A stretch of 64,000 nucleotides of DNA, taken from assembly GCF_019145205.1 (NCBI RefSeq), contig NZ_JAHSTT010000007.1:1-64000 (forward strand), given 5' to 3'. Below the pieces are notes generated by a model that was not told the DNA's origin, did no database searches, and worked only from the letters and a program-made list of their open reading frames with translations. A program made the position numbers and the translations under genes. This stretch comes from Pseudomonas khavaziana. Its GTDB lineage: Bacteria; Pseudomonadota; Gammaproteobacteria; Pseudomonadales; Pseudomonadaceae. Numbering within the stretch: position 1 is the stretch's first letter; every line of letters starts with the position of its first letter. Positions 53,035-62,269 of the stretch are shown here, piece by piece.

Positions 53035-53823
53035 ATGCCGCCTAAAGGACATGAAAAAGCCGTGCGACGCAGTGTGCCCGGGCTTTCCAGCCTGCCACGG
53101 CCTGTGTATGGGCGTACTGAATCCTTACCCAATCGGGCGCTGACACGACGGCACAGTCACCCGTGGGTGCAGTTGTCCTATGCGATTTCCGGGGTGCTGG
53201 AGATCCAGACCAGCGTCGGCCGCTTCGTCGCGCCGCCGCAACGTGCAGTGTGGATCCCGGCGGGCATGCCCCATCGGGTATTCAGTTCGCCCCATACCGA
53301 AATGCGCAGTCTGTACCTCGATTGCAGCGTCACGGCTTGGGCGGCCGAGCGTTGCCAAGTGCTGGAAGTGAGCAGTTTGTTGCGTGAGTTGATCCGCAAC
53401 TTCAGCCAGTTGCCGGTGGAATATGCCCAGGACGGGCCCGATGGACGCCTCGCCCAGGTGCTGCTCGACCAACTCGCCGCCGCGCCCCAGGTGGATCTGA
53501 TGTTGCCGTTGCCCCATGACCCACGACTGCGGCAGATCTATCGCAGCCTGAGCCTGCGCCCGGAGCAGCAGACCACATTGGGGGATTGGAGCGCCAAAGT
53601 GGGGGTCAGCGAAAAGACCCTCAGCCGCGTGTTCCTGAATGACACCGGGCTGACGTTCCGCGCCTGGCGCCAGCGCCTGCGACTGCTGAGCGCCCTGCCC
53701 GCCCTGGAACGGGGTGAGCGGGTGACGGATGTGGCGCTGGGGTGTGGATATGAATCGACGTCGGCATTTATCAATGCGTTTCGTCAGCAGTTTGAAACGA
53801 CACCGGGTGAGTTTTTCCGCTGA
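53035..53823 (+). CDS. AraC-family regulator with cupin sensor
   Basis: A 262-residue protein. The N-terminal half has a cupin pattern (HSHPWVQLSYAISGVLEI, then PPQRAVWIPAGMPHRV). The C-terminal AraC domain has helix-turn-helix units around WSAKVGVSEKTLSRVFLN and VTDVALGCGYESTSAFINAF. It is divergent from the BASS transporter gene with 85 bases between the starts, suggesting local control of that transporter, by inference from position. Confidence 0.9.
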   Translation: MPPKGHEKAVRRSVPGLSSLPRPVYGRTESLPNRALTRRHSHPWVQLSYAISGVLEIQTSVGRFVAPPQRAVWIPAGMPHRVFSSPHTEMRSLYLDCSVTAWAAERCQVLEVSSLLRELIRNFSQLPVEYAQDGPDGRLAQVLLDQLAAAPQVDLMLPLPHDPRLRQIYRSLSLRPEQQTTLGDWSAKVGVSEKTLSRVFLNDTGLTFRAWRQRLRLLSALPALERGERVTDVALGCGYESTSAFINAFRQQFETTPGEFFR

Positions 53824-53848
53824 TCCTTCGGGGCTGTGAGGATCAAAA

Positions 53849-54240
53849 TGTGGGAGGGGGCTTGCTCCCGATGGCGGCCTGACAGCCGACCAGGATGTTG
53901 GATCAGACCGAGTACATATCCGTTGCTGCGGTAACGGCCACTTAGGGTTACGCCCTTACGGCGTGTCACTTTTGTAAAGGCACAAAAGTAACCAAAAGGC
54001 CTTCGCCCCAACACTCGGCACCTCGCTTAGGCTCGGTGTGCCCGAACGCAGGCTTGAATCCGTGGGCCGCCGCCACGCGCCATCCATGGCGCGGGGCGGC
54101 TAACCCGGCGTCCTGCCGGGTTACCCACGGCTTCAAGCCTGCGTTCGGCCAGCGTGTTTGACGGGGCGCCTGAGATCAAGATCAAAAGCCAGAGCAACAG
54201 CAACAGCGCAAGAGCAAGCAGTTGTGTAGATACCCATGCC
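53849..54240 (+). repeat. Long palindromic repeat, complete copy without left terminal repeat
   Basis: Starts with a REP and ends with GTTGTGTAGATACCCATGCC, the same right end as 49563-49582. Its central stem pairs CGAACGCAGGCTTGAATCCG (from 54042) with the complement ending near 54148. The region 53824-54475 holds this copy and a single REP but no gene. Confidence 0.75.
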
Positions 54241-54281
54241 CCGACGAGGGAGTATCAGCACACACAACTGTGGCTGACACA

Positions 54282-54310
54282 CCGCCATCGGGAGCAAGCC
54301 CCCTCCCACA
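54282..54310. repeat. Single REP
   Basis: ACCGCCATCGGGAGCAAGCC followed by CCCTCCCACA, in the opposite orientation to the REP at 53849, so the pair flanks the long repeat. Confidence 0.75.
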
Positions 54311-54475
54311 TTTTTGACGGCATTTCATGTCTAGAACGGGGTTGGCTGCCTGCGCTCCATAGGGCCCGGACAGAATATCGGGATCTATTGTCATGCAAAT
54401 AACCCACAAACCCGCGCTCGGCTGGTATTGTGCCGCGCGTTGAAATACCGCGACTGACCTGCGAGGAAATGGACG

Positions 54476-54907
54476 TTGAACACTGACGAAAAAATGACCG
54501 GGGACCTGTTTGAGGTTGATAAGCGCCTGTCACTCAAGCCCGTGGTGGACTTCAACGCTTACCTGCGCAGCGCCTTTGGTGACGGCCCGTGCACCTGCGT
54601 ACGGTGCGCTGCCAGCGGTGGTGATGAAAGCGGCTATGAGTTCCAGCACACGTTCACCTTCGACGGTAAGCCAATGCACCGTCGCTTTGCTTCGACAGCG
54701 GGCAGTGATGTGTTGATGGCGTTGAAGAAGGCGTGGTTGTCGTACACCAAGGTCGAGCTGCCGCTCAGTGGCGTGCTGGTGCTGGAGATGGTGAAGGAGT
54801 TTGTCGAGCCGCAGTTGCACAAGCGCCTGGCGCCGTTGTTCGTGGCCAGCGGGCTGGTCAAGGATGTGGACGGCGAGTTGCGCATTCAGCCCCAAGCCAT
54901 GGCCTGA
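54476..54907 (+). CDS. Conserved-looking cytoplasmic protein of unknown function
   Basis: A 143-residue protein starting at TTG 54476, chosen for its GAGGAAA ribosome-binding site; ATG 54494 is the alternative. There is a CTCVRCAASGGDE stretch with three Cys residues near 39-44, then a mixed alpha/beta remainder with HTFTFDGKPMHRRF and a helical C-terminus (VLEMVKEFVEPQLHKRLAPL). No signal peptide or membrane segment is visible. I do not recognise the family. Confidence 0.6.
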   Translation: MNTDEKMTGDLFEVDKRLSLKPVVDFNAYLRSAFGDGPCTCVRCAASGGDESGYEFQHTFTFDGKPMHRRFASTAGSDVLMALKKAWLSYTKVELPLSGVLVLEMVKEFVEPQLHKRLAPLFVASGLVKDVDGELRIQPQAMA

Positions 54908-54916
54908 CACTGTAAA

Positions 54917-55006
54917 TGTGGGAGGGGGCTTGCTCCCGATGGCGGCGTGTCAGTCAACCGATGTATGGGCTGACACACTGCTATCGGGAGCAAGCCCCCT
55001 CCCACA
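54917..55006. repeat. REPIN between convergent genes
   Basis: Inverted REPs with a ~35-base spacer, followed by a run of T. It fills the 103 bases between the convergent genes at 54907 and 55011 and probably acts as a shared transcription stop. Confidence 0.85.
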
Positions 55007-55010
55007 TTTT

Positions 55011-56258
55011 TTAGTAGCCGGGCACGCCCTGCACGCGCAGCTCAGGGGTCAGTTCCTCTTCCAGCGGCTCGGTCAGTGGCCGATCACTGATCCCCGGCAG
55101 CAGGATCACCTTGCGGCACTCTTCCTCGGCTTTATCAAACAGTTCATAGCCCCGCGCCGCCTGTTCCAGGGACAGCCGATGGGTGACGATCGCCTCGGGG
55201 TTCAGGTGCCCCAGTTCGATATGCTCCAGCAGCTCGGGTAAAAAGCGCTGTACATGGGTCTGGCCCATCTTGAAGGTCAGGCCCTTGTCGAAGGCATCGC
55301 CGAACATAAAGCCGTGGATAAATCCGGCGTATACCCCGGCTACGCTGACCACGCCACCGCGGCGCACGGCAGCGATGCACTGGCGCAGGGCCTTGCCGCT
55401 GCTGCCTTCGATCTTGAGGGTGGTGAGGATGGTTTCCGTGGTGCTGCCCTTGGCTTCGAAACCTACCGCATCCACCACTCCATCGACGCCACGCATGCCG
55501 GCGGTCTGGCGGATGATGGTATCGGCCGGGTCATCGTCTTCTTCGAAGTTGATCGGGATCACACCGTACATCTTCTGCGCATAGGCCAGCCGGTAAGGGT
55601 GGTCGTCGACCATGAAGATTTGCCCGGCCCCCAGCATCAGCGCGCACGCCGCACTGAGCAGGCCCACAGGCCCGGCGCCATAGATCGCCACGCTTGAGCC
55701 CTTGCCGATACCGGCATTGGTCACCGCCTGCCAGGCGGTGGGCAGGATATCGGAGAGGAACAGCACCTTTTCATCGGCCAGGGTGCCCGGCACCTTGAAC
55801 GGCCCGGTGTTGGCCTTGGGCACCCGCACCAACTCCGCCTGGCCGCCCGGAATGCCGCCGTACAGGCGGCTATAGCCGAACAGCGCCGCGCCCGGTGGAA
55901 TGGCTTTTTTATTCAGGATCGCTCCGCGCCCGTCGTTGGTGGTTTCGCAGGCGGCGTATTGCTGGAGCTGGCAGAAAAAGCAATCGCCACAGGCAATCAC
56001 GAATGGAATCACCACGCGGTCGCCGCGCTGCACCGCGGTGACCGCCGGGCCGGTTTCTTCGACGATGCCCATGAATTCATGGCCGAAGATGTCGCCGTGT
56101 TCCACGGTGGGAATCTTGCCACGGTACAGGTGCAGGTCCGAGCCGCAGATGGCCGTGGCGGTGACACGCAGAATGATATCGTCGGGTTGTTCAATGGTCG
56201 GATCGGGCACCGTGTCGACCTGCACCTTGTGTGCGCCCTGGTAAGTCATCGCTCGCAT
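55011..56258 (-). CDS. Zinc-dependent medium-chain alcohol/formaldehyde dehydrogenase-like protein
   Basis: A 415-residue enzyme of the zinc MDR family. Catalytic zinc ligands are in CGSDLH and GHEFMGIVEE. A structural-zinc-like Cys set is present (CGDCFFCQLQQYAACE). The NAD fold motif IYGAGPVGLLSAA is near 185. The length and the long insert after the Cys set resemble the glutathione-independent formaldehyde dehydrogenase branch, although related members act on other alcohols. An AGGAG ribosome-binding site supports the start. An 84-base gap separates it from the ligase gene, which is co-directional. Confidence 0.87.
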   Translation of the reverse strand: MRAMTYQGAHKVQVDTVPDPTIEQPDDIILRVTATAICGSDLHLYRGKIPTVEHGDIFGHEFMGIVEETGPAVTAVQRGDRVVIPFVIACGDCFFCQLQQYAACETTNDGRGAILNKKAIPPGAALFGYSRLYGGIPGGQAELVRVPKANTGPFKVPGTLADEKVLFLSDILPTAWQAVTNAGIGKGSSVAIYGAGPVGLLSAACALMLGAGQIFMVDDHPYRLAYAQKMYGVIPINFEEDDDPADTIIRQTAGMRGVDGVVDAVGFEAKGSTTETILTTLKIEGSSGKALRQCIAAVRRGGVVSVAGVYAGFIHGFMFGDAFDKGLTFKMGQTHVQRFLPELLEHIELGHLNPEAIVTHRLSLEQAARGYELFDKAEEECRKVILLPGISDRPLTEPLEEELTPELRVQGVPGY

Positions 56259-56342
56259 GCTCTGCGCTCCTGCTATTGAGGGGTTACTAGTTAAGGGCGG
56301 CGCGATTGCGTCAGTGTTCCTTCAACTTGGCGCAGCACCCGA

Positions 56343-57461
56343 TCAGTGGTCGCCCCTGCCCTGAACCAGCAGTTGGTCGACCACATGGCGCAGGCATTCC
56401 AGCTCATCGGTACCGTCGGCCCGCGCCTGGGCGTGCCAGCGCAATTGTTCGGTGGCGCTGTTGCCGCGCCGCAGCAGTGCTTGCAGGGAATCGAACAACT
56501 GCGACTCGCCCATGGCTTCGGCAGTGGCGGCAAAGGTTTGTCGGGCGCATTGCAACCATTGCTCAGCGCTGCCCATGGCACCCGTGTCGTTCAACGCGAA
56601 CCGGCCCTCAGCGCCGTAGCGTTTAGCCTGCCAGCGGTTCTCCTTGAGCAGCCAACGCGCTTGGGCGCTGAATTCGGCGCCGGGGCGCTCCAGGGTGCAG
56701 GCGTGGGTGACCATCACCCGAAACAGCGTGGCAAGGGCCAAGGCATCCGCCAGCCGTGGGCAGGCGTCGGTCATGCGCAGTTCAAGGGTTGGGTAACGCG
56801 CCGCCGGGCGAATGCCCCACCAGCCGTTGCCATCGGCCTTGATCGCGCCCACGCGCTGCAGCAACGCAAGGTAGCGCAGGTACTCGTTCCAATCGGCAAA
56901 ATGTTCGGGCACGCCCATGCGCGGCCACTCATCACAAGCCGCCTGGCGGTAGCTCATAAAGCCGCTGGGCGCGCCGTCCCAAAATGGCGACGAGCAACTG
57001 AGCAGCAACAACAACGGCAGCCATGGCGACACCTGGTTCATCACGGCGATGCGGTCCAGTGTTTGCGGGACCTGCACATGCACGTGCAGCCCGCACAACA
57101 CACTGCGCCGCGCCACATACTGGATATCATCGAACAGTTGCTGGAAATGCGCCTGCGGGGTTGGCCGCTGCATGCGCCAATCGGCCAGGGGGTGGCTGCC
57201 GGCGCACACTGCCCCGAGGCCGAATTCGCCCAGGGCCTCGGCCAGGTTGCCGCGCACTGTCGCCAGATAATCCGCCGCTTCGCCGCTGGTGGTGAAGACT
57301 GGTGAGGCGGCCTCGATCTGCCCTTGGAACATCTCATAGGCGAAGCCACCGCCAATCGCCTCACGGCAGGCCGCCAGCACCGCCGCCGAGGGTTCGGCGA
57401 GCATGCAGCGGGTGTGCAGATCGGTGAGCAGGTATTCCTCTTCGATACCAAAGGTGAGCAT
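56343..57461 (-). CDS. Carboxylate-amine ligase, YbdK/GCS2 family
   Basis: A 372-residue ATP-grasp-like ligase of the glutamate-cysteine ligase 2 family. It opens with LTFGIEEEYLL, the metal and substrate Glu cluster, and has GLHVHVQVP and a late RPAARYPTLELRMTDACPR segment that is diagnostic of the family. It would join a carboxylate and an amine at the cost of ATP; the natural substrates of the family are mostly unknown. It starts 5 bases after the methyltransferase stop codon, so it belongs to the same operon. Confidence 0.87.
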   Translation of the reverse strand: MLTFGIEEEYLLTDLHTRCMLAEPSAAVLAACREAIGGGFAYEMFQGQIEAASPVFTTSGEAADYLATVRGNLAEALGEFGLGAVCAGSHPLADWRMQRPTPQAHFQQLFDDIQYVARRSVLCGLHVHVQVPQTLDRIAVMNQVSPWLPLLLLLSCSSPFWDGAPSGFMSYRQAACDEWPRMGVPEHFADWNEYLRYLALLQRVGAIKADGNGWWGIRPAARYPTLELRMTDACPRLADALALATLFRVMVTHACTLERPGAEFSAQARWLLKENRWQAKRYGAEGRFALNDTGAMGSAEQWLQCARQTFAATAEAMGESQLFDSLQALLRRGNSATEQLRWHAQARADGTDELECLRHVVDQLLVQGRGDH

Positions 57462-57466
57462 GGACG

Positions 57467-58411
57467 TCAGCGCAGCCGTGTGACGGTGAGCGCGACCACG
57501 GCGATGCGCTCCACACCTTCATACCCCGGTTTGTCGAGTTCTTCGCCAAAGACGTCGGGGTCCAATTCACGGTAGGTCCAGCCATAGGCATCGTTGGCCA
57601 ACAGCGGCTTAACTGCCTTCAGGAACGGATCGGCACCGGCCACCATCGCCACGCCGGTATAGAGCACCAGGCTGCCGCCAAGGGCCAGGCGCCCGATGGA
57701 CTCGCTGACGATGCGCACCGACAACTGCTCGCCCAACGCGCCGCCGCCATGGCGATAGGCGCGCTGGCCATCGTCATTCATGTACGGAGGGTTGGCGACG
57801 ATCAGGTCGAATTCACCCTCGACGCTGGCCAGCACATCGCTATGATAGACGCTGACGTTACTCAGCCCGGCCAACTCGGCATTCACCGCAGTCATGCGCA
57901 GGGCGCGGGGGTTGATATCCACCGCCAGCACCTCGGCGTCATGCCGTGCGCGGGCAACCACCAGGGCGCCAACACCGGCACCACAGCCGATATCCACCGC
58001 GCGTTTGAGCGGCTCGAAACGCTGTTGCAGATGGGCTTCGATCACTTGGGCAAAACGGTAGCTGTCGGGGCCGAAAAATACCGCATCGGCTTGTACGGTG
58101 GGAAATGGTGAATGGGCAAAAAGCAGCCCATCGAGGCTCGACCAACGCACCGTGCTGCGCCACAAAGCGTCATGTTTTTCGATCGCGCCGGCTTGCAGCA
58201 ACTCTTCACGAAACGCCTCTGGCAACAGCTCATTGTCGAACGGCATCGACCAGCCGAATACATCACGCATGTTCATCGCCAGCGGCGTCGCCAAACGCCG
58301 GTAGACACGCTCGTGGGTCAGGGGCGTTGGCGTGATAAAGCGATAGCCACTTTCCTTTAACCCTCGGCCCAGGTTCAGCAAGGCGCGATCAGCGAGTTGT
58401 TGTGCAGACAT
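57467..58411 (-). CDS. SAM-dependent methyltransferase, class I
   Basis: A 314-residue protein. The SAM motif I VDIGCGAGVGALVVARA is near 150, followed by the acidic loop AVDINPRAL and the NPPY motif (IVANPPYMND), which is typical of amino-group methyltransferases acting on glutamine or on nucleic-acid bases. The N-terminal ~130 residues look like a separate substrate domain. The start at ATG 58411 has an AAGGAA ribosome-binding site. It begins 11 bases after the stop codon of the haem-oxygenase-like gene and runs into the ligase gene with a 5-base gap. Confidence 0.8.
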   Translation of the reverse strand: MSAQQLADRALLNLGRGLKESGYRFITPTPLTHERVYRRLATPLAMNMRDVFGWSMPFDNELLPEAFREELLQAGAIEKHDALWRSTVRWSSLDGLLFAHSPFPTVQADAVFFGPDSYRFAQVIEAHLQQRFEPLKRAVDIGCGAGVGALVVARARHDAEVLAVDINPRALRMTAVNAELAGLSNVSVYHSDVLASVEGEFDLIVANPPYMNDDGQRAYRHGGGALGEQLSVRIVSESIGRLALGGSLVLYTGVAMVAGADPFLKAVKPLLANDAYGWTYRELDPDVFGEELDKPGYEGVERIAVVALTVTRLR

Positions 58412-58422
58412 GGGCAAGTTCC

Positions 58423-59802
58423 TTAGCGCAAACGCGCACGCAATTGGATAAAGCGGCGGGTCGCGTACAACCCTGCGGGCGTACAGTGACGGCGCGCCGA
58501 CATCCAGGGGATCAGCGCGGTGAGCTGCTGGTCATCGGGCAGTTGCCACAGTGAATCCACCAGGGCCTGGGTATCCGGATCCGCCGGGCGACGCTGTTCG
58601 CGGGAGAAACGGCTGCCACGTCCCGGACGAACTGGCAGCACGCGCTGGCTGCTGATCCAGTCCCCGGCGATCCAGTCATGCATCAGTTGTTTTTCATAGC
58701 CGCTGAACACGCCGAACATCGCCGCGCCGGCGCCATCGATCAGTTGCCAGAAGCGGCTCTCGGCGGGATCCTCATTGCGTTTGATCCAACCCTTGTCTTC
58801 CAGGGCCTTGAGGAAATCGCCGATCTGCCCCGGCTTGGCCAGCCACTGGTTGACGGTCTTGCCTTCGAAGCGGCAGTAGTCCGAATGCATGTGCTGGCCG
58901 AAGGTGCGCTTGCGTTCAAGCATGGCGACCACTTCGTCCTGCAGGTTGAATTGCTTGATTACCGCCGTGGTGCCCGGGCCAAGATCATTGAGGCGATACC
59001 CTTGCGCCACGCGCCGATAGAAATCCGCCCTGCCCTCGCCCAGCGGCAACAGGCTCAGCACCGATTGCGCCGCCTTGCAGGCATGGCCGCTGCTGGCGTT
59101 GTCGATGGTGACGTGGAGGGTGAAGTAATAGGGATCGATGCCCAGTTCGCTCAGCTCGTAGGCGGTGATCAACAGGTGCAGGGGCAACTGTTCGTAGCCC
59201 AGGTTGAAGCCGATGATCTCCGGCAGGAACTCTTCGGCGCACAGGCCCAGGGCTAATTGCAGCGCACCTTGCAGGTAGTGGTCATCGTCGAGGCCGGCTT
59301 CGCTGTCAGCATCGTGGTCACTGAGCAATTTGCGGTAGATCACCACATGGTTCTGCGCGGCCTCGCCATCGCCCAACTCTTCCAGGTAGGTGGTGAGCAG
59401 GCCATCGAAACGCGGGTCCTGCCAATAGCGCAGCAAGCCGTTGAGCCAGGCGCCATCCACCTGTTTGGTCGGGCCCACGCGCTGCAGGAAATACAACGCA
59501 TGGGCCTTGTTCTGGAAATAGCGCCGAGGCCGGCCTTGCTGGCGTTGCTCAAGGTAGTCGGCGTAAGCCTGGGCCACGTCTGCGCAACGCTGTTCGATCC
59601 AGGCCGGCAACTGCTCGGGCATTTCGGGCAATTCACTGGGTGCCTCGCGTACCTGGGCCAATTGCGCTTGCAGGAAGTTGCGCGCAGCTTCTTCACAGCC
59701 ATGGGTTTCCCCATACAGCTGCTGGTAAAGCTCCTGGTAGGGGCCGTGAGCCGATGGGGTCATGGAGGCCGGCTGGCCTGACAGCGCTGTAAGGAGTGTC
59801 AT
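58423..59802 (-). CDS. Haem-oxygenase-like iron-containing redox enzyme
   Basis: A 459-residue helical protein. The core FTLHVTIDNASSGHACKAAQ (about 228-247) supplies the H...D....H pattern of haem-oxygenase-fold non-haem iron proteins, and YLEELGDGEAAQNH upstream offers another Glu/His set. Such proteins include di-iron oxidases acting on fatty acids or amino-acid derivatives; the substrate here is unknown. The length is greater than single-domain members (about 230-300), so a further C-terminal domain is present. ATG 59802 is chosen because it is preceded by a ribosome-binding site-like AACGGACTTTG region and the sequence becomes conserved there; the longer frame adds an unlikely N-terminus. 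Confidence 0.7.
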   Translation of the reverse strand: MTLLTALSGQPASMTPSAHGPYQELYQQLYGETHGCEEAARNFLQAQLAQVREAPSELPEMPEQLPAWIEQRCADVAQAYADYLEQRQQGRPRRYFQNKAHALYFLQRVGPTKQVDGAWLNGLLRYWQDPRFDGLLTTYLEELGDGEAAQNHVVIYRKLLSDHDADSEAGLDDDHYLQGALQLALGLCAEEFLPEIIGFNLGYEQLPLHLLITAYELSELGIDPYYFTLHVTIDNASSGHACKAAQSVLSLLPLGEGRADFYRRVAQGYRLNDLGPGTTAVIKQFNLQDEVVAMLERKRTFGQHMHSDYCRFEGKTVNQWLAKPGQIGDFLKALEDKGWIKRNEDPAESRFWQLIDGAGAAMFGVFSGYEKQLMHDWIAGDWISSQRVLPVRPGRGSRFSREQRRPADPDTQALVDSLWQLPDDQQLTALIPWMSARRHCTPAGLYATRRFIQLRARLR

Positions 59803-59972
59803 GATGGCAGTTTCCGCAAAGTCCGTTACAACGGGCCTCCCACAAGGTGGCCCCGCAAGAGCGCTCAAAAATGTGCGCTTCTAAAATGCAGAGCATTGGG
59901 ATGTGCGAAAAATTCAAATGAGGTTGGGTTGGGGTGGATAAGCGGTCATTGATGGCACAACGCAGGTCCAAA

Positions 59973-60061
59973 TGTGGGAGGGGGCTTGCTCCCGATATCG
60001 GTGGCTCAGCCACTCCATTTGTGACTGAACCACCGCTATCGGGAGCAAGCCCCCTCCCACA
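59973..60061. repeat. REPIN between the redox-enzyme and transporter operons
   Basis: Inverted REPs of the TGTGGGAGG family with a ~35-base spacer, just downstream of the binding-protein gene (minus strand), where it may stabilise or end that transcript. Confidence 0.85.
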
Positions 60062-60080
60062 TTCAGCACACTCTGATGAA

Positions 60081-61823
60081 CTATTTACGCGCCGCCTCCC
60101 ACTGCTTGAGCAGGTCGTTGTAGTTCACGGTTTCGCCCTTGGGCTTCTCATTGGCCAGTTTCGGCTTCGGTGCACCCGGCTGGTCGAACCAGTATTGCGC
60201 GTCACGCTCGGGGTTCATTTTCGGGCCGCATACCGGTTGCACCTTGGAGCGCTCCAGGCGCGTCATGATCGCGTCCTGTTCCTTGGCCAGGTTGTCCAAC
60301 GCCTGTTGCGGGGTTTTCTCGCCACTGGCGGCGGCGGCGATGTTGCTCCACCACAGTTGCGCCAGACGCGGGTAGTCCGGCACGTTGGTGCCGGTCGGCG
60401 ACCATTCGGTGCGGGCCGGGCTGCGGTAGAACTCCACCAGGCCACCGAGCTTGGGCGCCATGTCGGTCATCGCCTGGGAGTTGATATCCGACTCACGAAT
60501 CGGCGTCAGGCCCACGATGGTTTTCTTCAGCGACACAGTTTTGGAGGTGACGAACTGCGCGTAGAGCCAGGCCGCGAGTTTCTGCTTCTCGGGGGTGGAC
60601 TTGAGGAAGGTCCAGGAACCTACGTCCTGATAGCCCTTTTTCATGCCCTTTTCCCAGTAAGGTCCGACCGGTGACGGCGCCATGCGCCATTTCGGCGTGC
60701 CGTCGGCATTCACCACCGGCAGGCCCGGCTTGACCATGTCGGCGGTAAACGCGGTGTACCAGAAGATCTGCTGGGCGATGTTGCCCTGGGACGGCACCGG
60801 GCCGGATTCGGAGAAGGTCATGCCGGCTGCTTCCGGTGGCGCGTAGGCCTTCATCCAGTCCACGTATTTCTGCGTGGCGAACACGGCCGCCGGGCCGTTG
60901 GTGTCGCCGCCGCGGGTCACGCTGGAACCCACCGGGTGGCAGTCCTCCACGCGTATGCCCCACTCGTCCACCGGCAAGCCGTTGGGCAAGCCCTTGTCGC
61001 CGCCGCCGGCCATGGAGAACCAGGCGTCGGTGAAGCGCCAGCCCAGGGACGGGTCTTTCTTGCCGTAGTCCATGTGCCCGTAGATGCGCTTGCCGTCGAT
61101 TTCCTTGACGTCTTCGCTGAAGAACTTGGCGATGTCTTCATAGGCCGACCAGTTCACCGGTACGCCGAGGTCGTAGCCGTATTTTTCCTTGAACTTGGCT
61201 TTCAGCTCCGGGCGTTCGAACCAGTCGGCACGAAACCAATAGAGGTTGGCGAACTGCTGGTCGGGCAGTTGGTAGATCTTGCCGTCCGGCGCGGTGGTGA
61301 AGGACAGGCCGATAAAGTCCTTGAGGTCCAGGGTCGGCGAGGTGAAATCCTTGCCTTCGTTGGCCATCAGGTCGGTGATGGATTCGGTCTTGCCGTAGCG
61401 AAAGTGCGTACCGATCAAGTCGGAATCATTGACCCAGCCGTCATAGATGTTCTTGTCGGACTGCATCTGGGTTTGCAGCTTCTCCACCACGTCGCCTTCC
61501 TGCAGCAGGTCGTGGGTCAGCTTGATGCCGGTGATTTCGCTGAAAGCCTTGGCCAGCACCTTGGACTCGTACTCATGGGTGGTGAGGGTTTCCGACACCA
61601 CGTTGATCTTCATCCCACGGAACGGCTCCGACGCCTTGATAAACCACTTCAACTCCTCCAGCTGTTGGGCTTCGGTAAGGGTCGAGGGTTTGAACTCGCT
61701 GCCGATCCATTTTTTAGCGGCATCTTCATACGCATCGGCCCAGGCCGAAGCGCTCAAACCACTGAGGGCCAGTACGGCGGCCAATGAAATGCTATGTCGC
61801 AGCTTATTGTTTTTATTCAACAT
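60081..61823 (-). CDS. glpV: ABC importer solute-binding protein, GlpV-like (glycerol type)
   Basis: A 580-residue periplasmic binding protein of family 1 with a Sec signal peptide (about 1-29, ending ASAWADAYED). At 580 residues it is longer than usual sugar-binding proteins (about 400-450). Length, sequence style and the partner genes (a small DUF2160 protein and two permeases) match the GlpV subunit of the rhizobial glycerol importer GlpSTPQUV; that substrate is inferred from gene order. The start at 61823 has an excellent ribosome-binding site (CAGGAGG); an upstream in-frame start is rejected. Confidence 0.78.
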   Translation of the reverse strand: MLNKNNKLRHSISLAAVLALSGLSASAWADAYEDAAKKWIGSEFKPSTLTEAQQLEELKWFIKASEPFRGMKINVVSETLTTHEYESKVLAKAFSEITGIKLTHDLLQEGDVVEKLQTQMQSDKNIYDGWVNDSDLIGTHFRYGKTESITDLMANEGKDFTSPTLDLKDFIGLSFTTAPDGKIYQLPDQQFANLYWFRADWFERPELKAKFKEKYGYDLGVPVNWSAYEDIAKFFSEDVKEIDGKRIYGHMDYGKKDPSLGWRFTDAWFSMAGGGDKGLPNGLPVDEWGIRVEDCHPVGSSVTRGGDTNGPAAVFATQKYVDWMKAYAPPEAAGMTFSESGPVPSQGNIAQQIFWYTAFTADMVKPGLPVVNADGTPKWRMAPSPVGPYWEKGMKKGYQDVGSWTFLKSTPEKQKLAAWLYAQFVTSKTVSLKKTIVGLTPIRESDINSQAMTDMAPKLGGLVEFYRSPARTEWSPTGTNVPDYPRLAQLWWSNIAAAASGEKTPQQALDNLAKEQDAIMTRLERSKVQPVCGPKMNPERDAQYWFDQPGAPKPKLANEKPKGETVNYNDLLKQWEAARK

Positions 61824-61872
61824 AGAGACCTCCTGGTTAATTTCAAACGGGGCTATCGGCAATCACCTCCCT

Positions 61873-61972
61873 TGTAGGAGCGAGCTTGCTCGCGAAGAAC
61901 GCAAAGACACCGCGGGCTACCAGGAGCACTGCGTTATCGTTGACGATTTTCGCGAGCAAGCTCGCTCCTACA
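61873..61972. repeat. REPIN of the second family inside the transporter operon
   Basis: The arms TGTAGGAGCGAGCTTGCTCG and complement lie between glpV and the DUF2160 gene. A large hairpin in this position could uncouple the abundance of the binding protein from the membrane subunits. Confidence 0.85.
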
Positions 61973-61985
61973 GGGGTGTGCGCAG

Positions 61986-62261
61986 CTAGCCCCAACGCAT
62001 CACACTCAATAGCCATACCAGGGAGAGCGCGGACGCCACCCAGATGCTCCAGTCGGTAACGCCGATCACCAGCAAATGCAGGTAGGCGCTGCCGAGAAGT
62101 CCGATAAACAAGCGATCGCCACGGGTGGTGCTGATCGGCAGCAACCCGCGCCGGGGGATACTCGGCGAACGCAATTCCCAAGTGGTCATGCCCGCCAGAA
62201 TCAGGGCAATACCGCCAAAGAACAGCGCAGTGGGGGTGGTCCAGGCCATCCATTCCATCAT
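61986..62261 (-). CDS. glpU: DUF2160 small membrane subunit, GlpU-like
   Basis: A 91-residue protein with about three hydrophobic segments and a STTRGDRLFIGLLGS loop. Small DUF2160 proteins sit in the same position in glycerol-type ABC importer operons and are thought to be accessory subunits. The ATG at 62261 has an AGAGGAA ribosome-binding site and lies 8 bases from the permease stop codon. Confidence 0.78.
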   Translation of the reverse strand: MMEWMAWTTPTALFFGGIALILAGMTTWELRSPSIPRRGLLPISTTRGDRLFIGLLGSAYLHLLVIGVTDWSIWVASALSLVWLLSVMRWG

Positions 62262-62269
62262 CGATTCCT

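Noticed and set aside
44232..54310. Regularly recurring palindromes that might suggest a CRISPR array.
   Set aside because: The repeats are REP/REPIN and long-repeat copies at irregular spacing with no constant-length spacers or cas genes.
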